A stretch of DNA of 64,000 bases from Saturnia japonica (lineage: Eukaryota > Arthropoda > Insecta > Lepidoptera > Saturniidae). The stretch is taken from positions 11,365,413-11,429,412 of the forward strand of contig CM065320.1 in the NCBI GenBank assembly GCA_033032175.1. The letters run 5' to 3'. A program made the position numbers and the translations under genes. Below are positions 13,705-27,357 of this stretch, piece after piece (the stretch's first letter is position 1; each line of letters starts with the position of its first letter). Below the pieces are notes generated by a model. It was not told where the DNA came from, did not search any database, and saw only the letters and a list, made by a program, of their open reading frames with translations.

Positions 13705-15749
13705 TTTTAATAAACATAAATATCATTCAAGTGTATTTTGTTCATAAAACCAATCGCCAAATACCTACCTATCAGCTGCATTCTAGAGCATTTATGATAT
13801 TGAAAATAATATAGATAATACACCCAAGACAACCTTCGGACCACAGTATCACTTAAAAATCAGTGACTTTGTCAAATTCAAATCTATTATTTCATTTAAA
13901 AAAACGAATAAACCCTTAAATGCATGGTCATACATAAATAACTTATTTGTAAAGAAAATCAATTTTCTGTATAACTATTAACTATCCATTTATTTTATTT
14001 TTATAAAAAAGTATCTTGTATTAAAGGGTTAAAATACTATCTAAAATGTTAATCGATAACTCTATTTGTTATTCCGGGATTTCATTAAACGGGTGCTTAT
14101 TATGCAAACCTTGGGCTTTAAAATGTTTTTTTAACCAATGGCCTTTTCTTTATATATTTGGAAAATAGAGATAGTTGGTATGTTTCGTTCAATAATTTCT
14201 TGTCAATGAATTATTGAGTGTTTTATAAAATACTTCAAAATACTTTTTATTCACTTACGGTATACCTGGTGACATTTTAGCATTTTTTCCACGGCAGAGT
14301 TGTAGAACTGTTGCTGGTGTTAAGTATTGTACAATCCATGAACAGGGGCGTTCACCAACCCATCAACAATCCATCCCCAATCGCCACTGTCAACACTAAA
14401 TTATATTAGGTAGGTATATCATATCTATTTTAATAAATGTGTACATGGGTCTGTTTGTACATTAATTTTTTTGTTAAAATTTTGGGAAAGATCACTAGTC
14501 TAGACTAGATTTCAATTTTAATTATTTTTCTGTCGCGAGCAGAGTTGCGGTTATCGCTTGTTTTCTATGTATCAAAATGACTTAACTAAGAAATCTACAT
14601 TAAGAGCGATAGTATGTTTGTTTGTTTAATCGCGCTAATCTCTGAAACTACCTGTCCGATTTGATAAAGTATTTTCGCATTATATAGCCTATTCATTGTG
14701 GAAGGTTATATGTTATTAACTTCACGCTACGACTGTTTGGAGCGTCTCAGTAACCATGAACGTCAAGCAATCTGTCAAGCTTGTAGGAAGCTGTAGAGAG
14801 TTGTTAGAGTAAATTTAAATTGAACCGTGGGCCGCGGTGCACAATTACTTTACAATAAAACCGGTCTGTGTAGGTTCTACTGCTAGGCAAGGACCTCTTC
14901 CCGAAATTAATTGTAATTTTTTTGTATGTAAATAACAGAATACGGTTAGTAAAAGGTCATCGGTGATGCTTCATTTCACTTCTCGAAAGCATCCTTGTGA
15001 GCCGCAAAGGTTGCATGTGTAAATAGAGGGCTTGAGGCCGCTGCGACGCGCGCGCCGCGCCGCACCAGGGCGAGCCGAGGCGACCTTAAAGGTTGTAGTG
15101 CGGCCGACGAACCTCGTAACTCGTTATATAACGTAAAACGCAAACTGACGCACACAAATACATATGTTTATGACCACCGGTGCTGAAATTTTGGAACATT
15201 TTGTGATATTTCAAATTACAATCATCATCTATATTATAAATCTCAACGTCACTCTGTCTGTCTGCCCGCTTTATGTTCTTTTCACGCGAAAACCACTTAT
15301 CAGATTTACATGCTGTTTTTAAATTTATAGCTGTTATATGATACATTTTGTAAGATAAAGTAACATACGAAATATGTTTATTTCATGCGACAATGGTTAA
15401 TGAATTCGGAAATTATAAAATAATTAAAAAGGAAACAAAAAACCCGATCGCAACAAAAACATTTGAGTATTTCTTTTTCTATTTTTGCTTTTTATTTGAT
15501 TTACAAACGTCGTACTTAAATATTATATAGCCTATGTCGCTCCTGCAATTATGACGAAACTAACGACACTATGTATCCTAAAATACATCAAGCCGTTTAG
15601 GCTACAGAGCATGTCAAAGAACACACATACCATCACGCATGTATTCCCCGAAAGGTTAGGCAAAGGTGTACTATTGTGATGTCAAAGAAATATACATACA
15701 TAAACTCGAATCTCATAACCCTCCTTTTTCGCAGTCGGGTAAAAAGGCG

Positions 15750-15960
15750 CTTTTAGAGCGCTTAAATAAATGGCATACGTTGAGTAAACGTTAGGAGATA
15801 TATCAAATTAATGTGGTGCACAAATGTAGGTCTAAAAAAGACCTACAAAAAAGTCGCAGATAGCATATGTCTATCTTCTAAGAATTACCCACAATAAGCA
15901 TTTTTGTCTTTAAAATAACCGGCTGGTGACCGCCGCGCCATGGCTTGCAGCAAGAGCAGC
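15750..15960 (-). repeat. Dispersed repeat (6257 family), fragment
   Basis: It carries TGGCATACGTTGAGTAAACG, ACCCACAATAAGCATTTTTG and TTTAAAATAACCGGCTGGTG in reverse orientation. Confidence 0.55.
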
Positions 15961-16814
15961 ACGATTACATTTTGTATTCTACAGGAGAGAAACCGCGGTA
16001 ATATATAATATTGCTGCTACATAGTAGTATTATATAATAACTAGCTGTACCCGCGACTCCGCACGCATTTAATTACCCAGCAATTAATAACGTTTCGTAT
16101 TTTATTTTTACTCATATTTATGATTTTTAAGGTTTTATTGATTATTTTTATAGCCTATAATATACATTCCGTATTTAACATTTCACAAAATCTAACATAA
16201 AATCATTACAAGCAGACAGATAAACAGACAAAGAATGGCAAATTAAATATTCACGATCCTTCCTTTGATATCGTATATGATAGAACTATCAGAAAATTAA
16301 AAACAAAATTACATACATAAAGAACTACAAATTTATCGATACTTTAAATAATATCTATATGAATAAATCTGTAGTTCTCTTTCTATGTATTTTTTTTTTT
16401 TAATTTAGTGACAGTAGTGTATCATATACGATATCAAAGGAAACGAGAGAAAGGAACCGAAATGGATTATTGTAAGAAAATTTAAAATATTAATAAGTTA
16501 CTTTATATTTTTGTGTTTGCTCATTTTTCTTTTAAATATAGTTTCATATTGCACTACTTACAATAATATTTTTTCCACATTACCGCTGGTTAGCTGGTTA
16601 AATGTATTAACTCGCCAGTGTACAAACTAAAAGTGCAGTAATCTCTTTCCATATAATACCTTTATTTGGCAATATTTTTGTTATTTGATATTGTTGTAAG
16701 TACTACATAATAACTCACCTTATGTCTGCCATAAATTATGTATGAAATCATAAAATATTCCAACTGTAAGTTTAAGTAATGAATATAATAATAATTTATT
16801 GTTCACTATAGTAA

Positions 16815-17340
16815 CTAGCAGTGCTCTGCGGCTCCGCACACATTTGTTACGCTGTAATTAATTTCATCCCTTAAAATTTTTGTTTTCCTATTATTGACAT
16901 TTCGTATAGCATATCAGTTTAGAAATGACATACTTCCTATTTACAAAATGTCATCAAAATCAGTTGAGATATACCTAATTAATATTATTTTTGAATTTGT
17001 TTTAGAATTTCTAAAAGTATTGTTTACAGTTCTTATAATACCTCATCAATCATGGAATAACTTATACCTCTCGAGTACAAAATTTCATCAAAATAGAGTA
17101 AGTATTAATACGCAATTTTTTTTTAAATTTTTTTTGAGAATTCTTATAGACTATAAATTGAGCAATGACATAAGCTTCCCGTGTTAAATTTCATAAGATT
17201 CGGTCAAGCCGCTTTTGAGTTAAATCCAAACATACAAATACACAAACAAATACTTTTAAAGGCATATATATACATGATCAGTGTTTATCATATCTGGAAG
17301 TTTGAAAAAAAAAACATACAGACAAATTTATTAATATAGA
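16815..17340 (+). repeat. Dispersed repeat (3567 family), with duplicated units
   Basis: CTAGCAGTGCTCTGCGGCTC and CTTATACCTCTCGAGTACAA are followed by a second unit with AAGCTTCCCGTGTTAAATTT and TCAAGCCGCTTTTGAGTTAA. Confidence 0.55.
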
Positions 17341-18077
17341 TTACTTTATTATATTGTATTTAAAAATACAAGAACCCATGAAAGGTTGGTCAACCTACTC
17401 GCGGGTGCTTTGGACCTTGTATGCAAGCGCGCGCGTGTCCGCAAACAAAGCTCGCTCTCTTCTCTCCTCCTCCCCCTCCCTCCCGGCTTCACAACCCTAG
17501 CCAGCCTTCACAAATATTAAGCAAACATACTTTGTTCCCTCACTATTTTGTTTTTTTGTAGCACTACCGTCAGAATGTAACCGAAACTATGACTTGTTTC
17601 TCAGCGCACCTGATCGAACAAAACCCTGTTCATAATTTAAACGTTTGCGCTGTTTTGTAGATTTTCGGCAGGCTTTTTAGATATTTTTCAATATTATTAA
17701 AAAAATCACATACTTATAGAGAATTGTAAAGTGATACCTTTTATAATATTGTTTCAAGACATATCAAGTTTATTACACTATGTATGTATGCTGTTGCTTC
17801 GGAACATGTGAATTGAAAGACGGTTATAACCGCACTGACAATTTAATATTTTTTTAAATTACTACACTGTTAGCCTTACTGACCCTGGAGGCTCTGACAG
17901 CTTCACCGGGCTTGGTTAGCTCTTTAATTAATTATTCTTGCCTAATATAACTACGCCCGAACGGTCTGCCTACGGAGCTAACGTACAACCAACGCGGCAA
18001 CGGAGCACCCGATCTTCCGCGTAGTGTACCCGTTAACAATAACAAATACGTACCGTACACCTATTGGTTCTTACCGA

Positions 18078-18262
18078 CAGCTTTTCAACTTGAAGGTGGT
18101 GGCTAGCCAGGAGGGCATTAGAAAAAGCCCTACCACTATGCTATGGTTTCACCACGATGTTTTCCTTCACCAAAAGCTCAGGCTCATTGTAGGGATTCGA
18201 ACTTAGGTCGATCGACGCGATGTCCGTACGCGCTAATACTGGGCTATCATTGCTATCAAAAA
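18078..18262 (-). mobile_element. SINE, Metulj-like, head portion
   Basis: The minus strand shows a B box (AAGTTCGAATCC) followed by CTACAATGAGCCTGAGCTTT, and a body with ACCATAGCATAGTGGTAGGG. The 3' tail with CTAGGCTTAGCGTGC is missing. Confidence 0.7.
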
Positions 18263-18357
18263 TAAGTAGTAGGTTTTACTGGCTAGACAAACGTACTAAC
18301 TATATATGTACCTACTCTTTAAATGGAACTATAGTTAATTCGACTCTTACCTAAATA

Positions 18358-20017
18358 TAGTGGTGGACGTATAATTAGAAACACTACCAACGGTCCTTGA
18401 CATTATGTAAGATACTTCACCACAATCGTATTTATTTTGGTATTAAACAATAAATAGGACAACAATATGTTCAACGATTTATCTTTTATTAGAAAAACAA
18501 TATAAATCCCATTACACAAGTGCAGTTTCAATATTACATTAAGGACAAACATTTAAATCAGTTTTAAGGTATGAACAATAATGGTCAACTAATTAGAAAC
18601 AACAACAATAAAGTATAAAAAACAATATTTTTTAAGTATTAGTAATTAGTATTGTTATTTAGGAAATACTACTATCCACAGCCTACCAATAGTTATAATT
18701 AATATTCAGTGGCGCATTGATTCAATCAATTTCATACATTTTTCTAGGGGGATTGAATTCCATGCTTCAACAAATGCTTCAAATAGTTCGTTTTGACTGG
18801 TATTAGGTTTGTTTGAGACTTTTCTTTTTAACAATATACCAGAGATTTTCTATCGGGTTTAAATCCAGACTATTTTCTGGCCAGTCTAAAACGGATATAC
18901 GCTGTTCGCTAAGGAAACATTTGACGCTATTAGCCGTGTGTTTAGGGCCATTGTCATGCTGAAAGATCCAGGTTACAGGCAAATTATCGTCCAAGTAGGG
19001 AATCATTGTGTGCTCTAAGATATTTTTGTATTGCCATTGATCCATTGTACCTTCAATCTTCCGAACGGGTCCAAATCCACAACCGAAAAAACACCCCCAA
19101 AGTTTAATGTTAACGCCACCGTGCTTGACTATACTCCTTGTGTGTTTATAATTAAAAGAATTGTTTACAGGACGTCTAACATAGCGCTTTTCATCGGAAT
19201 TTACCATATTTATTTTTGTTTCATCTGAAAAACTTTTTTCCATTCTCGTAACGTCCAATTAACATATTTTTTAGCGAATAATAATCGCTTCTCTCGGTGT
19301 TGCTTGGTAAGAAGCGGTACCTTTCGAGAGATTCTTCCAAACAATTTATCTTTCACTAATCTTCGGCGTATCAGTCTTGACGAGATATTTCTCGGGTCAA
19401 CAGACGAAAAAAACTTCATTTTTAATCTGATTGGAGCCTTTACTTGGGTCTTTTTTAGCAACACGAACGATTAGCGTATCTTCTCTGGGAGAGGTTTTTC
19501 TTGACCGAGCCTTTCTAACAACATTTTCAACAGTTCCATGTGTTTTATAATGATCAATTGCATTAAAAACTTTCTTAACAGAACAATTTAAATGCTCAGC
19601 TTTTATTCTGTACGCCCACTTATGATCTATATGTAAATTAAAATTATTTGCCTAGTTGACGCGTCACAACTTTTATTTTTGCCCATTTAGAACAAAATAA
19701 AATTCAGATTTAAATTTTGAATTGCCACCAAAATAATAGAAAAAGCCAAGAAAGAAATGTTATTCTCCAATTTCAAAAAAAGAACGTGCTATGGATGCTT
19801 TTATAAAATGTTTCTAATTAGGCGTCCAAGCGGCCAGTAAAAGAAAATAAACTCCTACATGTGTAGGACTCATTTTGTAATTAAAAGTAAGATATGTTTT
19901 ATATTTTATGCATTTAATGAGTTTTTTATTTGAGTGACTATATTTATTACGAACATTTGTACGTTGAAGTTATACTTTATTCAATAAGAAGTGTTTCTAA
20001 TTATATTACCACCACTG
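18358..20017 (-). mobile_element. Tc1-like transposon with IR/DR ends, decayed
   Basis: The 1660-bp element is flanked by TA at 18356-18357 and 20018-20019. The outer ends read YAGTGGTGG and share AATTAGAAACAC. A second AATTAGAAAC copy lies inside each end (near 18588 and at 19811-19820), so each end carries paired repeats, the IR/DR layout seen in some Tc1-like elements. The transposase is on the minus strand and frameshifted. Confidence 0.85.
18803..19686 (-). pseudogene. Tc1-like DD34E transposase pseudogene
   Basis: The reading frame starts near ATG 19686 (MGKNKSCDAS), meets a stop after about 19 codons, resumes in another frame for 19464-19210, and shifts again near 19230. Visible catalytic motifs are FSDET, FQHDNGPKHT and LDLNPIENLWY. 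The spacing between the second Asp and the Glu is 34 residues, typical of Tc1 (DD34E). At least two frame breaks make it inactive as read. Confidence 0.88.
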
Positions 20018-20813
20018 TATATAAAAATAACCTTCGAAACTACAATATTAAAGTTAAGCTTGGCAAATATAGTCCTTACAATTAAAAAAATACTTAGATA
20101 ATTTACAACAGAAAATAAAGAAATGTAAAAAATATGGAGTTAAAAGATGGATGATTATTTAATAATGACTATAATTAATAATATAATATAGAACAACATT
20201 AGGAAAACTTTTGTTTCAAAAAATAAATACAGTTCTATAGCATACCTTAGCTCGTTGATTTAATACGAAAATTATAACATAAATTTAAACTTTTTTCAAT
20301 TTCGTATCATTTCAAATAAATCTTCTAAAAGGATGAATGTAAAAAAAAATACGACCATATTTTTGGACTCGTGACTGTGAAGTGTGATTAACTATAAAAT
20401 CATGGCATATGGTTCAACGAAATTAAAAAAAAAACGTTAAGAATAGAGTAGAAAGAAACACGGTTTGATGAATAAAAACTTGATTTTTATTTCATTGAGT
20501 GCTCAGTTGAATGTGGTGCTACTAAATTTGGTGGTACATGGTGGACCGAAGCCCCGCCGAGGGCAGAATGTGCCGGCAGGTGTTCATACTTAACATACCG
20601 CATAACGTAGATATTACTTAAATAAATATTTTATTATTGATTTCTTTGGTAGCCTCCTTATAACGCTTCTTGCTATTCACAGTGTTACTGAAGAGAGACT
20701 ACAGCATAAAATTATATTATGTGTTATATATATAAGTATTTATTTGTAAAATTTTAATTGACACAGGAAAAGTTTGACAACTGAGATTGATTGAACAGAT
20801 TGAATATTCCCAA

Positions 20814-21087
20814 AGGGACGTCCATTAATTACGTGGAGTGTTTTTTATTGATTTGGATAAGATGCGTTGGCATCCCTCCCTGTCTATCACGTGAGATTTA
20901 CCTACTATATGTATAATAGTTTATTTAAAAAATATGTTTTTTTGGTTTAAGGACATTATTCTATAGAGTATAACAGTTTCATTTTACCCCCGCCCACCCT
21001 CATTATTTTTCTCTTTAAAAGAGCTGTGATGACATTTTTTCGGACCACTCCTCTCATTTTCACGTTGCGTAACTAATGGACGCCCCT
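20814..21087. mobile_element. Short MITE (274 bp) with CAA flanks
   Basis: Inverted ends AGGGACGTCCATTAATTACG and AGGGGCGTCCATTAGTTACG are flanked by CAA on each side (20811-20813 and 21088-21090). A 3-bp target and a GGGNCGT-type end suggest a PIF/Harbinger-like non-autonomous element. There is no ORF. Confidence 0.7.
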
Positions 21088-22996
21088 CAAATACCATAGT
21101 ACGTATTATATCAGTTGCAGTAAATAATATTATAATAAATAACTTTTGTTTTTCATGCCATGAAAGTTTTTGTTTGGTTATTTTTTATACAATGAAGCGT
21201 AAAATCATATAATAGGAACGTAGAAATGTCCATACTATGCTTTCTCAAGCACATTTCGGAAACCACATGTCATTTCCTTTATAGACCCATACGGGGCGGG
21301 AGGTGCGCATGCACCGGACGATTTTCATAAAAACTTTGTTTATTCATCAACGAATCTTTTTTTGCGAAATATATATATATAATTATGAAACCTTTTAATG
21401 GTATTCATTAACATAGACTTTTATGGCAGGTAGAAGAAACTTGAAATTTTGTACTTTATTTAATTCATGTGATAACAGGTTAACCACAATAAGGGCGGAC
21501 AAGAATGTAGCCAGGATTTTGTCCGAGGGCAGAAGGATGGGGGAGATGGCTGGTAGATAAGGAAAAAGCCAGTATTATGCATACCTCGCTACGGCATTGC
21601 CTTCTCTAGAAATATTTGAAACTCCATTGACAATTTCTTCAAGTTATTCGTTACAAATAGCAACATAAATATTTTACCAACCAGAGTGTTATAAACTTAT
21701 AACTGACAATATTCGTTCGCCAACCGCTTATTAACCGTGGCTATCTAAACCCCAGAACTAAATGTTACGGTTCAGATCACATGGTTTGCAATCGCGCGAT
21801 TCCCGCATGTCTGAACAAGCCCTTAGTCTAAGCTTATAGCCCTTAGCGTTTCGAAAATATTCGCCGAATATTCATCCATCTTTTGTATGAATAGTGCTCT
21901 GCTTGTTATGGTGTGAAGTCACGGACAAAAATTAGTCTATGCATTTTAGGACCTTCCATATGAAAACTATAGCTACACTCGAACCCATATTCTTGAAGAT
22001 TAGAAAATTTGTACAAAGTTAGACTTATAGGACGTGTATCTAAAAAAGAAATTGAGTCTGAGTTCACACGCGGTACAAGTGAAGCTCCTCTCTCTCTCCC
22101 CCCCTCTCTTTGTATATATTTCGAGTACATAAAGAATAGACGAAGGATAGGGAAACTTTATAGAAACGCATTCTATCACATTCTCTCACAGCCTAAAACC
22201 TATATATATTACATTTATAGCTATCTCTTTTTTGTTACACATTTTCGTTTCATAAAAATACACACCGTCCCAAAAGAAGCTTCACTTAAAAAAAAAAAAC
22301 AATAATACCTACCCAGAAGAATTTAGAACTAAGCTTCCAACTCAAACTATCCTCTAAATTGTGGTATTATGTTATATCACTACCAGAACTACTATGTACT
22401 CTAGTTGGTAATTATATTTGTTGAACTAGGGTTTCTGATTGAATTTTGTCTTTTTTTACACACGATTTACAAACTTAATATAGAATACTTATAACCGATT
22501 GATTTGTGAGACCACTGATTCACATATTCATACTATTTTCATTAACTATAATAATTATAATTATTTTTAGGATTCATTCAATGTTATTTATTATTATGTA
22601 CATAAATAAAACATTGATAATGACAGTATTTACGACTACTGATATAGATTATATATACCTACTTAAAAAGCAAAAATGAGGTTTTAGTAATGAATGAGTA
22701 TTATTATCTTGAGTTGACACAGTGAGTTATGAGTTTATACGCTGTGGACGAACGCGACCGCGACCGACGCGCCCTCACTTGCTCAGGCGCTCGATGCAGC
22801 CGTGCTGTCTCACATAGACAATGCCTCTGACCAGAATATACACATTTAGTATGTACGTAACACCTACCGGTCGTGTTTGACACAAAACCGTTGTTCAAAT
22901 CTCTTATTCAACAAGTTAGATCTACACATCTGTCGTTCCTTAACATTTAAAATTCTTTACGTATTTGAAACTTCTACTTTACCGCTTGCTAAACTA

Positions 22997-23345
22997 CGGA
23001 GTATTTGAACTATAATTTACGAATAGCTCAGTGATAGCGTGTAGGTAAGGATAACGCATCAATCGACGTGAGTTCGAATCCCTACCTAAAATGAGATTGA
23101 GCTTTCAATGAAGGAAAACATCGCACTGCAATAGCATGGTGGTAAGGTGTTTTCGAATACTCGCCTGGCTTCTACCATCCACAAACTAAAAATCAGCCTC
23201 CAAACATCTAAAGATATGTTCTGGCTTATCCGGGTACTGCACTAGAGAATCGGTCATCGCCACTAGGCTTAACGTGTTACCATTTCGGGACGACATCGTC
23301 ACTTGACATCAGATGTAGCCAAACGCTAAACTTATACATATAGAA
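22997..23345 (+). mobile_element. SINE, Metulj-like, full length but diverged
   Basis: The head AGCTCAGTGATAGCGTG and B box GAGTTCGAATCCC are followed by the body with ATAGCATGGTGGTAAGG and the tail CACTAGGCTTAACGTG, ending ACGCTAAACTTATA. Confidence 0.75.
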
Positions 23346-23379
23346 TTAAAACAAATAATTTCTAATATATAATATATAT

Positions 23380-23645
23380 ACTAGCTGTGCCACACGGTTT
23401 CAGTCGTGTTTAATTTATTCGACCAACTTTTCACCTCGCGTCATCGCGTCTCCAACACCCGTGTGGTCTATCGTTCTCGCCGCCCGGGCTTCACTACAGT
23501 TTGCCAAATTCTTTGAAGTTCATGATTACTGTTCCGCTTATTACTGTTGTAGCGTGAAGTTATATAGCCTAACCTTCCACAATAAACAGGCTATAAAATG
23601 CAAAAACATTTTTTTGAATCTAACGGGTAGTTCCAGAGATCTCTT
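23380..23645 (+). repeat. Dispersed repeat, CTAGCTGTGCCACACGGTTTCAGTC family
   Basis: It contains CTAGCTGTGCCACACGGTTT, TTTAATTTATTCGACCAACT, TATATAGCCTAACCTTCCAC and TAACGGGTAGTTCCAGAGAT. Fragments recur near 8560-8660, 26758-26940, 48040-48200, and reversed near 14610-14720 and 30715-30810. Confidence 0.52.
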
Positions 23646-25859
23646 GAACTTAATAATATTAGTTTATATTACATGGACCCTAGTTCTGTCTTAAGGAGCT
23701 TTTGTAAATGTAAAGGCAATGATATTTTTGTGTAGAAGCCACAAGTATCTTGTCAACACTTGAATGGTCAACGTTGAGAAGACGTCGAAGTGGAACGCAC
23801 ATGCATTGAACAGGACACGGTGCGCATGCGCGGACATTAGCATGCACCAGCACGCGCGCGCCGGAAGCCGCGCTCGGTAACATGGCCGCGCACTTAGATC
23901 CAAGATGGCGGCGCACTTACCATGAATCGATAATTAACGACGATAACCGATTTCATATTTGAAATCGATCGTACCTTATTAAACAAGATGTGATATAACC
24001 TGGACCGTAGCAGGAAGGTTCAATCAGAATGCAAGCCGCGCGAGATCCTCGACTTACCCCATATGGGCTTGACGAAACTGGCCAGTTGAATCACTAAATA
24101 CTTGTTTTGTTTTATGGGAGGCCGTTTGAAGTACACGTGTACGTTTTTATTATTTAATTGTCTTAGTTTTCATAATAGGCATTCGATGGCTGCTCATCGG
24201 AATCGAATATGGTTAGTTAATGGACAATAAAAAATTTATGGGAGGAAATCCGACACGGCTGCTCGTTTTATCTTGCAAAATACTTCGACATAAATAAAGA
24301 TTTTTCAACAATTTTGCTAAATTTTAGAGAAGTTTCTGAATTCTTTTGGTTCTCTATAACCAGGTAATAATTATATTATGTATATTGTAAAAATGACCAG
24401 TTTGTCGTCACTAACATTAAATTTTGCACGTGATACGAAAGATGATACTTTATGTCGCCGTGTCGTCACAGGCCATATTTCTCGTTTAATGGTTTCCAGT
24501 TTTAAATTATCTTGTGTGATTACTTCGGCTACAGTTTTTAGTTTACTGTGGCACTATAAAACAGTACATAATGTACAACCATTTAAATATTGAAACAGCC
24601 CATAAAATCTATACAACCTTCCTATAGTTTACCATGGCTAAAAGAAAAACAAAATTTCTGAAAACAGTTATTCGTGATATGTTGTCACTTAACTAACTTA
24701 AGCAAACATTATGTAACGGCAATTATGATAGCTAGCTACGTAGCTAGGAGGGCACTGCCCACCCCACAAAACTCATTGCCCACCATGGAAAAACAGACAG
24801 TATTGAAGGAATATACCGTTTGCATTTTTTTCATCTAGAGAATTTTTTAAAAATCTTGTTATTATTTCATCTTTCTCGGAACCCTCCCCCTCTCAAAAAT
24901 TGTATGATTTCTAATTAAATTACCGAAAAATTAATTTTAAAATATACTAATATGTCTGTATTTCTATCTTATATTGTCAATAGCGGAGAAAATAAGCTTT
25001 ATAAAATGAATCATTAATTTTGATGAAGAATTAACGGAGATAATATGGCGTTGCCAGAAAAAATAACTTTGATATTGTAGGTATTTAAAAAAAGAGGGAT
25101 TTCGAACTTTCAATAAATAGGTAGGTAATAAGAAACGACATCCTACTTTTAAGTAACATATATTATAGTCCATGGACCACAGCTGAAAACCAGAATAAAG
25201 AATATTTGAAAGCTGAAAGTCAAAGCATACTTCAGTGATGTCAACCGGATTGGTCAATTACTAGTCTTAGCTCAACATCGTGACGGAAACATACACAACC
25301 TCGGAAAGTTCGTGAGACTGCAAGAAAATCGTCTTTATAAAAAGTTATCAAAATAAAAACAAGCGAAGAAAGATTTGAGATTCGATTAGACGCAGCTGTT
25401 ATAGTCGAGTGCACAAATGGTTTTTACAGCTACCCCCGGTTGGTGACGCTTCACTGCTCTGTGCTCCGGGAGACTTGTCACGACAACCGTAACCTCAAGC
25501 CGAAGGCTCGTTTCATAACACTCGGGATCATCTTTATCCGGTTCTTAATAGATGTTACTGCGTTATTAAGATCTTTTAACTATTATAGTGGTCAAGGCAT
25601 TCTCGATTTATATTATATCGCTTGGTTTCAACTGTGACCATTGGCCTAAGCTTTCGGAATAACGGGAAAAGGGCTGATAAAACTATACCATGTAATTGTA
25701 AAGCGATTTAGTGTTTGCTTGTATAGAAACTTACAGAGAGAGATAGGGAATAGAGAAATTTCTTTGAAGATTTCACTCTACTTTGGAACAGTACGACTGG
25801 TGGAATACCGTGGAGGATCGCAGCCAAAAAATCTCCTATGTTGAGTAGGGTTTCCTGAG

Positions 25860-26110
25860 ACCCAAATCGAACATCGTGATGAAATCATAGCATAGTAGTG
25901 AGGCTTTTTCTAATTGCTAGCTACCATCCTCAAATGAAAAAATCTGTCGCCAAGCACTTATAGGTGTGTTCCGACAGCTGCACTCGAGAGCCAGTCTTCC
26001 ACTAGGCTTAGCGTGCTGTTATCTTGGGCTACATCGTCACTTAAGATCAGGTGAGATTGTGGCCACGACGCGAAATCTACAAAGATAAAAAACCACACTA
26101 AACTTATTCC
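25860..26110 (+). mobile_element. SINE, Metulj-like, body and tail
   Basis: It contains GAAATCATAGCATAGTAGTG, AATCTGTCGCCAAGCACTTA, CTTCCACTAGGCTTAGCGTG and TTGTGGCCACGACGC. The tRNA-like head is lost or diverged. Confidence 0.72.
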
Positions 26111-27357
26111 GAAGAAATTAAGAAGTAAGATAAAAAAAATTGGCCGTCAGGAGACGCCTAGCAGATGTGAAACATCTTAGTGTGTGACTAGCTGACTGTA
26201 CCAGTACCAGAAACAGTAACAGAACCCAAAAGAAATTCTCCGTGAAGATGTTTATTTCATTACTATAAGTATGGTATTCGCGATCCCAAACAACCACTTT
26301 TAATATATCTATCTGTCAGTCAGATCCAATCTGTCTATTAAAAAAAACGAACTCGGCTCCATACCGCCAACGTTGGCCAAAGCGTGGCCACGCTAACATC
26401 CGCCAACATTGGGTCCAACAATCTGTCTGACCCGCCGTATTAGATTTTTCACATCAAAAAGGTCATAATGCTAAACTATGTACATAATATGTTACATACT
26501 TATTTGGTTTATCTGAGTACGCGTGATTCATAGTAAATGTGCCGTCAAAATGTTTTAACAAAGTTTTATATTGTTTCCCGGTAATTGATATCGAATCGAT
26601 TTATTACAATGATTGCCTTAATTAACACTCACTCCGAAGAAATAATATGCTACTTGGAAATGTCATATTATATGCGGATAGTTTTATTTATAGAATCTTA
26701 CTAAATGTGAAAATTTACTGTCTATAGGAAATGAATGAAAGTTTTTTTATGGTATGAACTAGCTGTGTCCGACGGTTTCATCCGTATTAGTATCCCGTGT
26801 AACATATCATTATTCTCACTTCTCGTACTTGGTTACGATTTGCCAGATTACTTCTTCTTCATCCTAACTTGGCAACTAGTCATCTTTAGTGAAGACAACT
26901 ACTGCCATTATCAAATGAATAACGGGAAATAACTATTTTTTATTTTTAATATTACCAAAACCAGCCAAAGAAATTGTATAACAAGTTTATACCTACGTTA
27001 TGCGAAAACATTTTTTCCCCGACCCAATATAAATATCTATATACCACGGCAGTGACCGCACTGTATCTGATCTATCAAGGGATCTACAATCCATTGTCAA
27101 TCATCACTGTCATGCCGGCGTGATCAAATCTTTCTTCGCGTCCATGATGTAGGACCACACACTGGCAGGGAGACCGTTCTACAGTAAACATACCTCAAGG
27201 CTACATCTTAACCTGGTGCAAAACGGTAGTACTCATATATAAGTGAAGAGTGTTGTTGTAGACACTTGGTAGTGAAAATTAATGATTGGCCAATACCGGA
27301 AAAAATGAAGTTTGGGTTAAAAAAAATAGTCATGGATTAGTGAGGATTACGCAAGTA

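Larger units (their letters stand above)
13705..18077. other. Gene-free stretch with repeats and GC-rich patches
   Basis: Besides the listed repeats there are CpG-rich patches at about 15030-15110 (GCGACGCGCGCGCCGCGCCG) and 17395-17490. No coding exon was recognised. Confidence 0.55.
21088..27357. other. Gene-free stretch with CpG patches
   Basis: CpG-rich patches lie at about 22740-22810 and 23780-23925. The second contains CCAAGATGGCGGCGCAC, like a YY1-type or promoter-proximal motif. SINEs at 22997 and 25860 are listed separately. No exon was recognised. Confidence 0.5.

Noticed and set aside
18024..18206. 60-codon open frame
   Set aside because: It runs through a reversed SINE head and has no protein features.
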